Positions 7,275-14,003 of a stretch of 14,500 nucleotides of DNA are shown here, piece after piece. The DNA comes from an uncultured Chloroflexota bacterium (GTDB lineage Bacteria; Chloroflexota; Dehalococcoidia; UBA2247; RBG-13-53-26), in NCBI GenBank assembly GCA_937860285.1, contig CALMBS010000415.1, forward strand, positions 1 through 14,500. The letters are read 5' to 3'. The first letter of the stretch is position 1; every line of letters starts with the position of its first letter. The position numbers and the translations under genes are program-made. The notes beneath the pieces are model-generated. The model searched no databases and was not told the origin of the DNA. It saw only the letters and a list, made by a program, of their open reading frames with translations.

Positions 7275-7832
7275 CTATTCCAGCTTGAACTCCCACCGGC
7301 AGTGGGGCTGGTCCGGGCTGCTGCGGCGGCCGGCCCTGAGGCGATTCACCTGGATGGCGGGATTGACCGGCTTGACGTATTCCTTCATGGCCTCGTGCTC
7401 CAGCACCTTGCAGACCCAGTCCAGGTGCTCCAGGTCCTGCTTCTCCAGGGCGTTGAAGGCCGGGCAGTAGTGCACCGTGAGGATGGCGTGGTTCTGGCTC
7501 TTCAGATCGAAGTCGTACTTGTAGTATCCCTGGGCGAAGGACCCCATCAGCTGGGTCACCTTCACGTACGTCTCCACGTCGTTGCCCTTGATGTTGGCGG
7601 CCTCCATGGCCCAGCCCGTCTCGTACTTGCCTATCCTCTTCCAGGTAGACAGCAGGCACTCCCTCTCTACCTCCCGCCCCAGCCTCTTGCGCATCTCCTC
7701 TGCCCAGTAGGCGGGAAGCACGTTGCACTCCCGGGAGAATGCCCGCAGCAGCTTGATCAGCACCTCCTTCGACAGGTCTTCGTACTTGAGGTCAGGTACG
7801 TACGGGCCGCTGTAGTCCTTCAGCTCCTTCAT
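7275..7832 (-). CDS. DUF6125-like protein, paralogue B
   Basis: A 185-residue protein, the same length as paralogue A downstream. The ATG at 7832 is chosen over an upstream in-frame ATG at 7850 because AAGGAGG lies 6 bases before it, and because MKELKDYSGPY then aligns with MTELNDYSGPI of paralogue A. It shares N114-H115, C123 (HYCPAF), LEK, VC (C141), a nearby Glu, and a C-terminal C178-R-W. Extra cysteines C36 and C59 are specific to this copy. Function is unknown. The HYCP motif and late cysteine recall amino-thiazoline carboxylate hydrolase-like folds, but this is a weak link. It lies 43 bases upstream of paralogue A and 101 bases downstream of the flavoprotein gene. Confidence 0.72.
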   Translation of the reverse strand: MKELKDYSGPYVPDLKYEDLSKEVLIKLLRAFSRECNVLPAYWAEEMRKRLGREVERECLLSTWKRIGKYETGWAMEAANIKGNDVETYVKVTQLMGSFAQGYYKYDFDLKSQNHAILTVHYCPAFNALEKQDLEHLDWVCKVLEHEAMKEYVKPVNPAIQVNRLRAGRRSSPDQPHCRWEFKLE

Positions 7833-7933
7833 ATCGTGCCTCCTTGCCAAAGCTTCTCTTCAGTTCCTCAAAGCATCATGCGACGCACGCGGCGCTCGAA
7901 TCCCAGGTGGCCGGACAGTGGCCCTCCCGCGTA

Positions 7934-8479
7934 TCAGGCCCGCAGCGCGCGGACCAGACGTCCCGCCAGCCGCTCCAGCGTCGGCTCCAGCTCCGGGTCT
8001 TTCGCTGCCTCTCTGGGCAGCTTGGCCAGCGCCGTCACCTGGCCGGACCAGCGCATGCTGCAGATGCCGGCGTAGGCCTTCAGGTTGGCCACCGCCTGTC
8101 CGATCCCCGCCTCCGCCACAGCCAGTCCCACCACCGGCTTCGACTCCAGGTGCGGCCAGATGGGGCAGGTCCGGTCCATGAAGTTCTTCAGCAGGCCGGA
8201 GAGCATGTCGAAGTAGACCGGCGTGCCCAGGGCGAAGCCGTCTGCCGCCATCAGGGCGGGGTAGATCTGCTGCATGTCGTCCTGAATGTGGCAGGTGCCC
8301 TGGCGTTTCGGGCCGCCCGCTTCGCAGCTCAGGCACCCGTCGCAACCCTTGATCCGCTTCTCCCGAAGCAGGATGAGCTGGGTCTCGACACCCTTCTCGG
8401 CCACCTGTTCCAGCAGCTTGCTCAGCATCCATTCCGTGTTGCCCTTGCGGGGAGAGCCGCAAATGCCGACCACTTTCAT
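7934..8479 (-). CDS. NADPH-dependent FMN reductase / iron-sulfur flavoprotein-like
   Basis: A 181-residue flavodoxin-fold protein with ATG at 8479 preceded by AGGGGG at a 5-base spacing. The FMN phosphate loop is GSPRKGNTE (8-16), and the isoalloxazine-side segment GTPVYFDMLSG is at 85-95. Between them lies a compact cysteine set, C46-x2-C49-x2-C52-x10-C63, followed by DDM (67-69). This is the arrangement of Isf-type iron-sulfur flavoproteins, whose usual motif is C-x2-C-x2-C-x4-7-C, so a [4Fe-4S] cluster is likely, although the last spacing is longer. It would move electrons between ferredoxin or NAD(P)H and partner enzymes. It is the first gene after a strong terminator and has its own -10 box, so it probably opens the operon with the DUF6125-like, AOR and SDR genes. 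Confidence 0.83.
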   Translation of the reverse strand: MKVVGICGSPRKGNTEWMLSKLLEQVAEKGVETQLILLREKRIKGCDGCLSCEAGGPKRQGTCHIQDDMQQIYPALMAADGFALGTPVYFDMLSGLLKNFMDRTCPIWPHLESKPVVGLAVAEAGIGQAVANLKAYAGICSMRWSGQVTALAKLPREAAKDPELEPTLERLAGRLVRALRA

Positions 8480-8513
8480 TGTGTCCCCCTGTGCTCCGGT
8501 CTCTTCCACTGAC

Positions 8514-8519
8514 ATTATA
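8514..8519 (-). promoter_or_regulatory. -10 box (TATAAT) upstream of the flavoprotein gene
   Basis: The minus strand reads CCATATAATGTC here, a perfect sigma-70-type -10 hexamer 34 bases before the ATG at 8479. At a 17-base spacing the -35 position is TGGTCT, only a partial match. It lies directly downstream of the terminator at 8573-8612, which is the expected arrangement for a new transcription unit. Not experimentally supported. Confidence 0.5.
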
Positions 8520-8572
8520 TGGCACGCAGCGCAGGAAGACCACGTGTCGCAGCACCAGGAACGGGATGCGGG

Positions 8573-8612
8573 CCAAAAGAAGTCCGGCGCTTCCCTTGCG
8601 GAAGCGCCGGAC
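8573..8612 (-). terminator. rho-independent terminator after the CODH-like gene
   Basis: On the minus strand there is a perfect 13-base-pair stem, GTCCGGCGCTTCC / GGAAGCGCCGGAC (8600-8612 and 8582-8594), around a 5-base loop. TTCTTTTGG follows (8573-8581). It lies 29 bases after the CODH-like stop codon and ends the ACS / zinc-ribbon / CODH-like operon. Confidence 0.88.
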
Positions 8613-8641
8613 CACGGTCTCAATCAGTGCCGCTGCGGCGG

Positions 8642-11152
8642 CTACTGGCCCTTTTCGGCGTTGTCGCGGACCTTTTCCCTCAGGCGCAGGGGCGACTGGC
8701 TGACCAGCCGAGTGCTGTATATGCCCTGCTCCATGCCGTAGCTGGCGGCGAACTCGGACATGTTCATCACCCTGCCGTCACGGTGCTTCGCCTTGGTCAG
8801 CTTCATGCCGTTGGCTTCCCAGCCGTGCTCACTGCCCAGCAGGTTGACGATGCGTTTCCGATACCGGGGAGGGAGCTCGAAGTCCGACCGGACGAACAGC
8901 TGCCAGTCTTCGGGAAGCTGCTCGTAGAATCGATTGTAGAAATCGATGAGCACTTCCAGATGGGTCAGCCGGCTCTCCCGGTAGTCCTTCACGTTGATGA
9001 CCGAGCGCGCCAGCATGGTCAGCGCTTCTTCCTTGGTCTCTACGGGCACAATCAGGTGTTCCTTGACCGGCTCCACCTCACGCTTCTCGCCGGTCTCGCC
9101 GTGGTAGACCCACCATTTGCTGCGGTCGTACCGATCGCCGGTGAGGTACCGGTTCCAACCCAGGGATGACGCCGGTCCCACGATGACCGTCGACCCCATG
9201 CGGGCCCAGGCCGCGGCCACCGCGTACATCCTGTCCGGCAGAGCGCCCCAGATGATGATCGACTGGGCGCCGCCCAGGAAGATGGAGTCTCCCAGCGGAG
9301 GGATATTGCCAAACAGCGAGATGCCGCCCGACGGCCGCAGCATCATGTACATGGGCACCGAATGGCAGATGCCGGAGCAGCTGCCGCAGTTCACCAGGTT
9401 GCGGGCCGCGGCTGTGGCATTGTACTGCTGCATGAGGTACTTCTTCTTCGCCGGATTGAAGGACCGGGCCATCTCGGCCGCGCCGCACCCGGCGGTGAAG
9501 CACATGTAGCCGCTGTTCAGCAGATCGTCGGCGATCCAGGCTATGTCGTCCTTGTGGGCGTCGCCGCAGGCGTACATGGTGACCATGGCCGGGATGCTGC
9601 CCCAGCCCACGGCGAAGGCCGACTGCAGCAGCTCGGTGATGGAGAAGGGGCCCCGTCCCCGTCTCATGAGGTACTTGTCCTGGGCCGCCTGCTTCCTCTC
9701 GGCGGAAACGATGATGTCCCGCAGCTGGACCTTGCTGGGGCAGACCTCGTCGCACCGGCCGCAGAAGTTGCAGCCTCGCTCCACCTCGGCGAACCCCTTC
9801 CAGTCGCCGCCGGCCAGCTGCCTTACGGCCTTGGCCACCGGCAGGCTCAGCGGGCAGACGCTGGAGCAGAGGTCGCAGTCCGCCTTGTGTCCCTGACACT
9901 GCTTCGCGGCTTCGGCATCCGAGATGATGTGGCTGCCGGTCCTCTTCAGACCCTGCGCTACCTTTACGGCCGCCTCTCCGGCCTTCTCCACATCCCTGAT
10001 CCAGGCCGCTTTCGCACCGCCCAGGAGCGCGCTCACAATCTTGTCCGTGGCCACGTCCGTGCTGTCCGCCAGGCCGTCGACGCCGTTGGCGCCTACCCAG
10101 ATGACCTTGGTGCCCACGCGGGCCGCCTCGGAGAGGAGGTCCAGCGGGGTGCATCCGGGGCTCACCACCAGCACATCGAAGACGCCGTTGCGGACAGCCT
10201 TGGTCGATCGGACCATGGGGGCCACGATGCGGCCGCGGTCGTAGAACCGGACGATGTCGTCGCCGGCCGAGCCCATGCCGCAGACCTCGATCTTCTCTGT
10301 CAGCTCGTTCTGCTTGAGGTAGTTGATGGCGCACCAGGCCGGCAGGAAGTCATCGCCGACGAAGGCCATCACCGGCTTCCCGGCTTCCACCGAAGCCCAC
10401 CCGGCGGCCAGTGTGGCTGGCGGGAACTGCTCGATGGTCTCCAGCTCCTCGTTGGCCGCGCTGACGAAGCCGTAGCAGGAGATCTTCAGCATCTCCGCCA
10501 CGCCCATGGCCAGCATCAGAACTGAGCCGGCATGCAGGACCATGCTCTCGAAGTCCATGGGGGAACCGGTGCCCTGGTAGCTGGCCTGGAAAAGCTTGGA
10601 GAGCTGCGCCTCGGCGTAGGCCTGGGCGCGGGCCACATCCTTGAGGGTCTTGATCTGTATGCCCGCCAGGACGGTGATGGTGGGCGCATGGTCCTGGATA
10701 TTGAGGATCTCGCCCATGCTGACCTTGGTGTCCTCCGGATGGAGCTTCAAGGCGTAGGTCAGGAGCTGCCGGCTGGCCACCACCTGTGTCATCAGGCCGC
10801 GGCAGGCCTTTCGCAGGCTGAGGCGCCCCTGGTAGGACTCCATGGCCAGGCCGCACTTGCCCGCCGCCTTCTTGAGGTCGCAGGGCCCGATCTCGCAGTC
10901 GGTGCAGGTGCCTTTCGGCTGGGTGTACAGCGGTTCGCACCGCGACAGCAGACCGCGGTCCAGCTCCGCGACGTCCGCGGCGTCAGGCAGCTGGTGTATC
11001 CATCCGCCGAAGTTGCTGTGCCGCCCTTCGACGAAGTCATTCTCCACTATCTCCATGATTTCATCTTCGTGGCCCCGCACGTCACGCACCACATCAGTGA
11101 TGGGGACCTTCAAAGATCCAACGTTTGCGATCCTGGCTTCCTTATCCTTCAC
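8642..11152 (-). CDS. CdhA-type carbon monoxide dehydrogenase-like protein with altered C-cluster residues
   Basis: An 836-residue protein starting at GTG 11152, with AGGAGG 8 bases upstream. The order of parts follows CdhA, the alpha subunit of the archaeal acetyl-CoA decarbonylase/synthase. The B-cluster motif is C83-x2-C86-x4-C91-x8-C100, with C72 before it. Next come DFESMVLHAG (200-209) and two ferredoxin motifs, C419/C426-x2-C429-x3-C433-Pro and C461-x2-C464-x2-C467-x3-C471-Pro. C-cluster cysteines C334, C529, C556 and C592 are in place, and the C-terminal PEDWQLFVRSDFELP is typical. Two expected ligands are not seen: the family's VGHN segment reads VGDD (266-268), and its G-x-CCTA-x-D segment reads GMGSAGDD (292-299). 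The catalytic Glu-Lys pair appears as Asp640-Arg641. CO oxidation at a normal Ni-Fe site is therefore doubtful; electron transfer or another reaction is possible. CdhB is not nearby. It is the last gene of the ACS operon. Confidence 0.85.
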   Translation of the reverse strand: MKDKEARIANVGSLKVPITDVVRDVRGHEDEIMEIVENDFVEGRHSNFGGWIHQLPDAADVAELDRGLLSRCEPLYTQPKGTCTDCEIGPCDLKKAAGKCGLAMESYQGRLSLRKACRGLMTQVVASRQLLTYALKLHPEDTKVSMGEILNIQDHAPTITVLAGIQIKTLKDVARAQAYAEAQLSKLFQASYQGTGSPMDFESMVLHAGSVLMLAMGVAEMLKISCYGFVSAANEELETIEQFPPATLAAGWASVEAGKPVMAFVGDDFLPAWCAINYLKQNELTEKIEVCGMGSAGDDIVRFYDRGRIVAPMVRSTKAVRNGVFDVLVVSPGCTPLDLLSEAARVGTKVIWVGANGVDGLADSTDVATDKIVSALLGGAKAAWIRDVEKAGEAAVKVAQGLKRTGSHIISDAEAAKQCQGHKADCDLCSSVCPLSLPVAKAVRQLAGGDWKGFAEVERGCNFCGRCDEVCPSKVQLRDIIVSAERKQAAQDKYLMRRGRGPFSITELLQSAFAVGWGSIPAMVTMYACGDAHKDDIAWIADDLLNSGYMCFTAGCGAAEMARSFNPAKKKYLMQQYNATAAARNLVNCGSCSGICHSVPMYMMLRPSGGISLFGNIPPLGDSIFLGGAQSIIIWGALPDRMYAVAAAWARMGSTVIVGPASSLGWNRYLTGDRYDRSKWWVYHGETGEKREVEPVKEHLIVPVETKEEALTMLARSVINVKDYRESRLTHLEVLIDFYNRFYEQLPEDWQLFVRSDFELPPRYRKRIVNLLGSEHGWEANGMKLTKAKHRDGRVMNMSEFAASYGMEQGIYSTRLVSQSPLRLREKVRDNAEKGQ

Positions 11153-11212
11153 AGCTCTCTCCTCCTGAATATTCGATCAGTCGGGCCGGCTCTGCCGGCT
11201 GTAGACGAACAG

Positions 11213-11242
11213 AGGTCCCGGCACCCGGAGATGCCAGGACCT
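11213..11242. other. imperfect hairpin in the leader of the CODH-like gene
   Basis: AGGTCC (11213-11218) pairs with GGACCT (11237-11242). After one mismatch, GGCA pairs with TGCC inside. It lies in the 148-base gap between the zinc-ribbon stop and the CODH-like GTG, with a second short GCCGGC-TCT-GCCGGC element about 25 bases nearer the gene. No T-tract follows, so an RNA processing, stability or folding role is more likely than termination. No other gene is seen in this gap. Confidence 0.4.
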
Positions 11243-11300
11243 CCCGAAGTCTCAACCAGACCCGGCGCCGTCTGCAGCCGTTTGCCGACCCGTGTCGCGG

Positions 11301-11516
11301 CTAGTCAACGAAGTCCACTTCCTTCATGCATGTCTCGCAGACCTTCTGCTTCTTCATGCCGGACTTCAAGGGGCTGGTCAGTACCCCCAGCACCCTCTGG
11401 CCCGGGTTCTCCACGGCCACTTCTTTCACACACTCGGCGCAGAGTGGGACTCCGCAGACGTTGCACTTCTGCTCCGCCGGCTTCTTCTTGCACACGCCAC
11501 ACAGTTCTTCAGTCAT
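11301..11516 (-). CDS. small zinc-ribbon / B-box-like protein
   Basis: A 71-residue protein between the ACS and CODH-like genes. Two ATGs are adjacent (11519 and 11516). GAGG is 6 bases from the second and only 3 from the first, so 11516 is preferred. Eight cysteines form four C-x2-C pairs: C6/C9, C18/C21, C26/C29 and C60/C63. The first six (CGVCKKKPAEQKCNVCGVPL) resemble a B-box or treble-clef zinc finger; a basic linker (KSGMKKQK) precedes the last pair. It probably binds two Zn2+ or an Fe-S cluster. It has no recognised enzymatic domain. Its place 13 bases after the ACS stop suggests a role as an assembly factor, small subunit or nickel/zinc-handling partner of ACS or the CODH-like protein; this is inference. 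Confidence 0.72.
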   Translation of the reverse strand: MTEELCGVCKKKPAEQKCNVCGVPLCAECVKEVAVENPGQRVLGVLTSPLKSGMKKQKVCETCMKEVDFVD

Positions 11517-11532
11517 CATTCACCTCGGTCGG

Positions 11533-12894
11533 TTAGTCCGGCCAGGCCCCGCCCGGAGGCGGCACCTTCAGCGGCACGGGCTCTCCGTTCTTCCAGTATT
11601 TCTCCACCACAGGGTGGTTCTTCTTCTTGAGGAACTCCTTAAGGTCCTTGGGATCGATGGCATCCTGCTCCGTGGCTATCTTGTCGTAGATCTCCTCCGG
11701 GATGAACTCGGCGACCTCCTTCTTGAGGTCGGCCGGCATCCAGACTATCCGGTTCCAGCCCCCGTCACCCTTGAGGAAGGTCTTGCTCTGCATGGAGCGC
11801 ACGGACACACCCTTGTTGCCATGGTTCTGCGAACCCCCGGATATGGTGCCGGCGAGCCGGGAGAACTTGATCCCCAGGGGCGTGAGGCCGGCATACCGTC
11901 TCACCGAGACGCCAATGCCGTCGACCTCCGGGATGTAGAACGCCGCTCCCTCGAAGCAGCCGCAGTTGGTGGTGGGGTACTTGATGCAGCTGAACACGTT
12001 GCAGTGCTTGATCTGGTGGTTCGACCTCTCATAGACGGCCTCGTCCACGCCAACGTAGCTGCCCATCACCTCGTTCTTGCACTCGCCCTTGGGCATGCGG
12101 AATATGTACCCTTCCGGGTCGAGCTCAATGGTCACCTGCGCGCCGTTGTACGAGAGGATGCCGCAGTAGGGTATCTGGCTCGGGGTAATCACGCAGACGT
12201 GATTCGGCGCCAGGGACTTGCAGATGGTGCAGCCATAGAAGAGATCCACATCGGAGTCTTCGAGCGATGACGACAGCTCCTGGGCCTTCAGCCTCTGCAC
12301 CCCCACCTTGTAGAGGGGCTCGACCAGCTTCATGCCGCCGACCTCCTCGGAGGCGATGATCCAGCGGAAGTCCATGGCCTCAACCTGAGGGATGACCGTC
12401 TTGATGAAGGCGTAGATGATCTGGCACAGCTTGGGGAAGGTCAGGCGCCCCGTGACGGCCTTGCTGAAGCGCATCCAGGGGGCCGCGAACGAGCCGAAGG
12501 CCATGTAGCCTTCGATGCCGTGCAGCGACATCGACATCTGGCGCTCGATGTACTCGCGGTGCCTCTGTGTTATCCCTTTGCCATAGACCCTGATGTCCCA
12601 GCATGACGGGAACGAGCTGCCGGGCTCGACCTCGTGGATGTCCGGGCCGATGAGGGTCATTACCCCGTCCCGGACGATGCCCGGCTCCTCGATGACCTCC
12701 AGTATGGTGTAGCTCTTGTACTCCCACTTGGGCCCCGAAAGCTCGACCTGCATGTCGGCCTTCTTGACCTCGGCCACCCATCGGATCCCCAGACCGATAT
12801 TGCTCAGTCCGTCCCACAGATGGTCCGGATCGGTGGGGAACTGGTACTCCCTGCCCTTGGGTATCTTCACCCCTGCAGTCTCTGCTTCGCTCAC
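11533..12894 (-). CDS. cdhC: acetyl-CoA synthase, CdhC-type (ACDS beta subunit)
   Basis: A 453-residue protein. The GTG at 12894 is chosen because a perfect AAGGAGGT stands 4 bases before it; the more upstream in-frame TTG at 12936 would place that site inside the coding region. As in archaeal CdhC, the N-terminal CODH-binding domain of bacterial AcsB is absent. The A-cluster ligands are complete: C222-x2-C225-x8-C234-x9-C244, then C311-G-C313 (NCGCFEG), with FYIPEVDGIGV right after. ACS joins a methyl group, CO and CoA at a Ni-Ni-[4Fe-4S] site, or runs in reverse. Two changes are seen near that site: CQSFAP of known ACS reads CKSLAP (Leu228 in place of the gating Phe), and PHTSCGCF reads PTTNCGCF. 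The corrinoid methyl donor genes are not in the window. The gene leads a unit with the zinc-ribbon and CODH-like genes. Confidence 0.9.
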   Translation of the reverse strand: MSEAETAGVKIPKGREYQFPTDPDHLWDGLSNIGLGIRWVAEVKKADMQVELSGPKWEYKSYTILEVIEEPGIVRDGVMTLIGPDIHEVEPGSSFPSCWDIRVYGKGITQRHREYIERQMSMSLHGIEGYMAFGSFAAPWMRFSKAVTGRLTFPKLCQIIYAFIKTVIPQVEAMDFRWIIASEEVGGMKLVEPLYKVGVQRLKAQELSSSLEDSDVDLFYGCTICKSLAPNHVCVITPSQIPYCGILSYNGAQVTIELDPEGYIFRMPKGECKNEVMGSYVGVDEAVYERSNHQIKHCNVFSCIKYPTTNCGCFEGAAFYIPEVDGIGVSVRRYAGLTPLGIKFSRLAGTISGGSQNHGNKGVSVRSMQSKTFLKGDGGWNRIVWMPADLKKEVAEFIPEEIYDKIATEQDAIDPKDLKEFLKKKNHPVVEKYWKNGEPVPLKVPPPGGAWPD

Positions 12895-12898
12895 TTTG

Positions 12899-12906
12899 AC
12901 CTCCTT
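12899..12906 (-). promoter_or_regulatory. ribosome binding site that fixes the ACS start
   Basis: The minus strand reads AAGGAGGT, then CAAA, then GTG (12894-12892). This near-perfect anti-16S complement shows that the GTG, not the upstream in-frame TTG at 12936, is the start. Confidence 0.85.
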
Positions 12907-12962
12907 AAGCTTTGACCCGAATGCGCCTGACGCCAATCACAGGTTGGCACTATCTCCCGTCG

Positions 12963-12989
12963 GCGCACCGTGACCTGAGTCACGGGCGC
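12963..12989. promoter_or_regulatory. palindrome upstream of the ACS operon (possible CRP/FNR-family operator or hairpin)
   Basis: CCGTGAC (12968-12974) and GTCACGG (12979-12985) form a perfect inverted repeat around CTGA. Past one bulged A, GCGC/GCGC adds four more pairs. Its core, GTGA-N6-TCAC (12970-12983), has the half-site and spacing of CRP-family operators. It lies about 75 bases upstream of the ACS GTG, within the 126-base gap after the SDR stop. No T-tract follows on the minus strand, so an operator is more likely than a terminator. No clear -35/-10 pair was found downstream. Confidence 0.45.
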
Positions 12990-13020
12990 GCCGCGCTGAA
13001 AGCACTCCCAGTAGCTCTCC

Positions 13021-13941
13021 CTACCCCATTATGTTCAAGGGGACCGCCGCCAGGGTGGGCGCCAGTCTGGACAAATCGTCCACGGTCCACGGCCCCTCCG
13101 CCTTGACGTTCCGGTACAGTCCCGCGATCTCGAACGGCCTGGAATACACTGCCACGCGGCCGCCCTGGACGCCGAAGACCTTGCCGTTGAATACCTTGCC
13201 CTCTTCGGTGCAGAGGTACGCCACTATCGGTGACACGTACTCCGGCCCGGGCATGTTCATGACCTGGTCGTACTGGTCCCTGGTCATCATGCCGGACTCA
13301 AAGGCGCGGGTGAACCTGGCCTTCACCTCGTCGTCCATGGTCAGCCTGGTGGCCGCCACGGGGGCGATGGCATTCACGGTGACGTTGTACTTGCCCAGCT
13401 CGGCTGCCAGCGTGTACGTGAGGCTGACGATGCCGCCCTTGGCCGCGCTGTAGTTGCCCTGCCCCGGGGCGCCTCTCCACGCGTCGGACGTAGTGCTGAC
13501 GATCCGGCCCCATTTCTGCTCTCGCATGAGCCTGGATGCATGGCGGCACATGTTGAACATGCCCTTCAGGTGGACGGCGATGACGGCGTCCCACTCCTGC
13601 TCGGTCATGTTGAAGGTCATGCGGTCGCGGAGGATACCGGCGCAGTTGACCAGTATGTCGATCTTGCCGAAGCTGTCCACGCAGGCCCTGACGATGCGCT
13701 CCGCCGCCGCAAAATCGGTGACGTTCTCACCATTGGCGATGGCCGTGCCGCCGGCCTTCTTGATCTCCGCCACCACCTGCTGTGCCGGGCCGGCGTCCGC
13801 ACCCTCGCCGGACTTGCTGCCGCCGAGGTCGCTCACCAGGACGCTGGCGCCATGTTTGGCCAACTCCAGGGACACGGCTCTCCCGATGCCCCGGCCGGCG
13901 CCAGTGACTACTGCACTCTTGCCTTCCAGCGGCTTGGCCAT
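13021..13941 (-). CDS. SDR dehydrogenase, MFE-2 hydroxyacyl-CoA dehydrogenase-like
   Basis: A 306-residue protein starting at the ATG at 13941, with AAGGAGG 6 bases upstream; longer in-frame extensions run into the neighbouring gene. The cofactor motif is TGAGRGIG (13-20), and ILVNCAGILRDR lies at 96-107. With the segment MTEQEWDAVIAVHLKG, this resembles the (3R)-hydroxyacyl-CoA dehydrogenase domain of MFE-2. Tyr164 and Lys168 (NYSAAKGG) are clear. The catalytic Ser normally sits 13 residues before Tyr; that position is Thr151, and Ser152 is next to it. A C-terminal tail (about 255-306, with LYRNVKAEGPWTVDDLSRLAP) exceeds a minimal SDR. It probably reduces or oxidises a hydroxyacyl-CoA or alcohol; the substrate is unknown. 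It lies 126 bases upstream of ACS on the same strand. Confidence 0.86.
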   Translation of the reverse strand: MAKPLEGKSAVVTGAGRGIGRAVSLELAKHGASVLVSDLGGSKSGEGADAGPAQQVVAEIKKAGGTAIANGENVTDFAAAERIVRACVDSFGKIDILVNCAGILRDRMTFNMTEQEWDAVIAVHLKGMFNMCRHASRLMREQKWGRIVSTTSDAWRGAPGQGNYSAAKGGIVSLTYTLAAELGKYNVTVNAIAPVAATRLTMDDEVKARFTRAFESGMMTRDQYDQVMNMPGPEYVSPIVAYLCTEEGKVFNGKVFGVQGGRVAVYSRPFEIAGLYRNVKAEGPWTVDDLSRLAPTLAAVPLNIMG

Positions 13942-14003
13942 TCTCTGCCTCCTTCCCTGGATGATGACGCTTGTTGGGCCCGACGAGGCGGCCCCCCGGG
14001 GGC

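Noticed and set aside
9078..10334. 418-codon minus-strand frame inside the CODH-like gene
   Set aside because: It overlaps the CODH-like gene in another frame. The translation is rich in Arg, Gly and His, with no motif.
12895..12936. N-terminal extension of ACS from a TTG at 12936
   Set aside because: A perfect AAGGAGGT lies within the extension at the right distance for the GTG at 12894, so the extension is untranslated leader.
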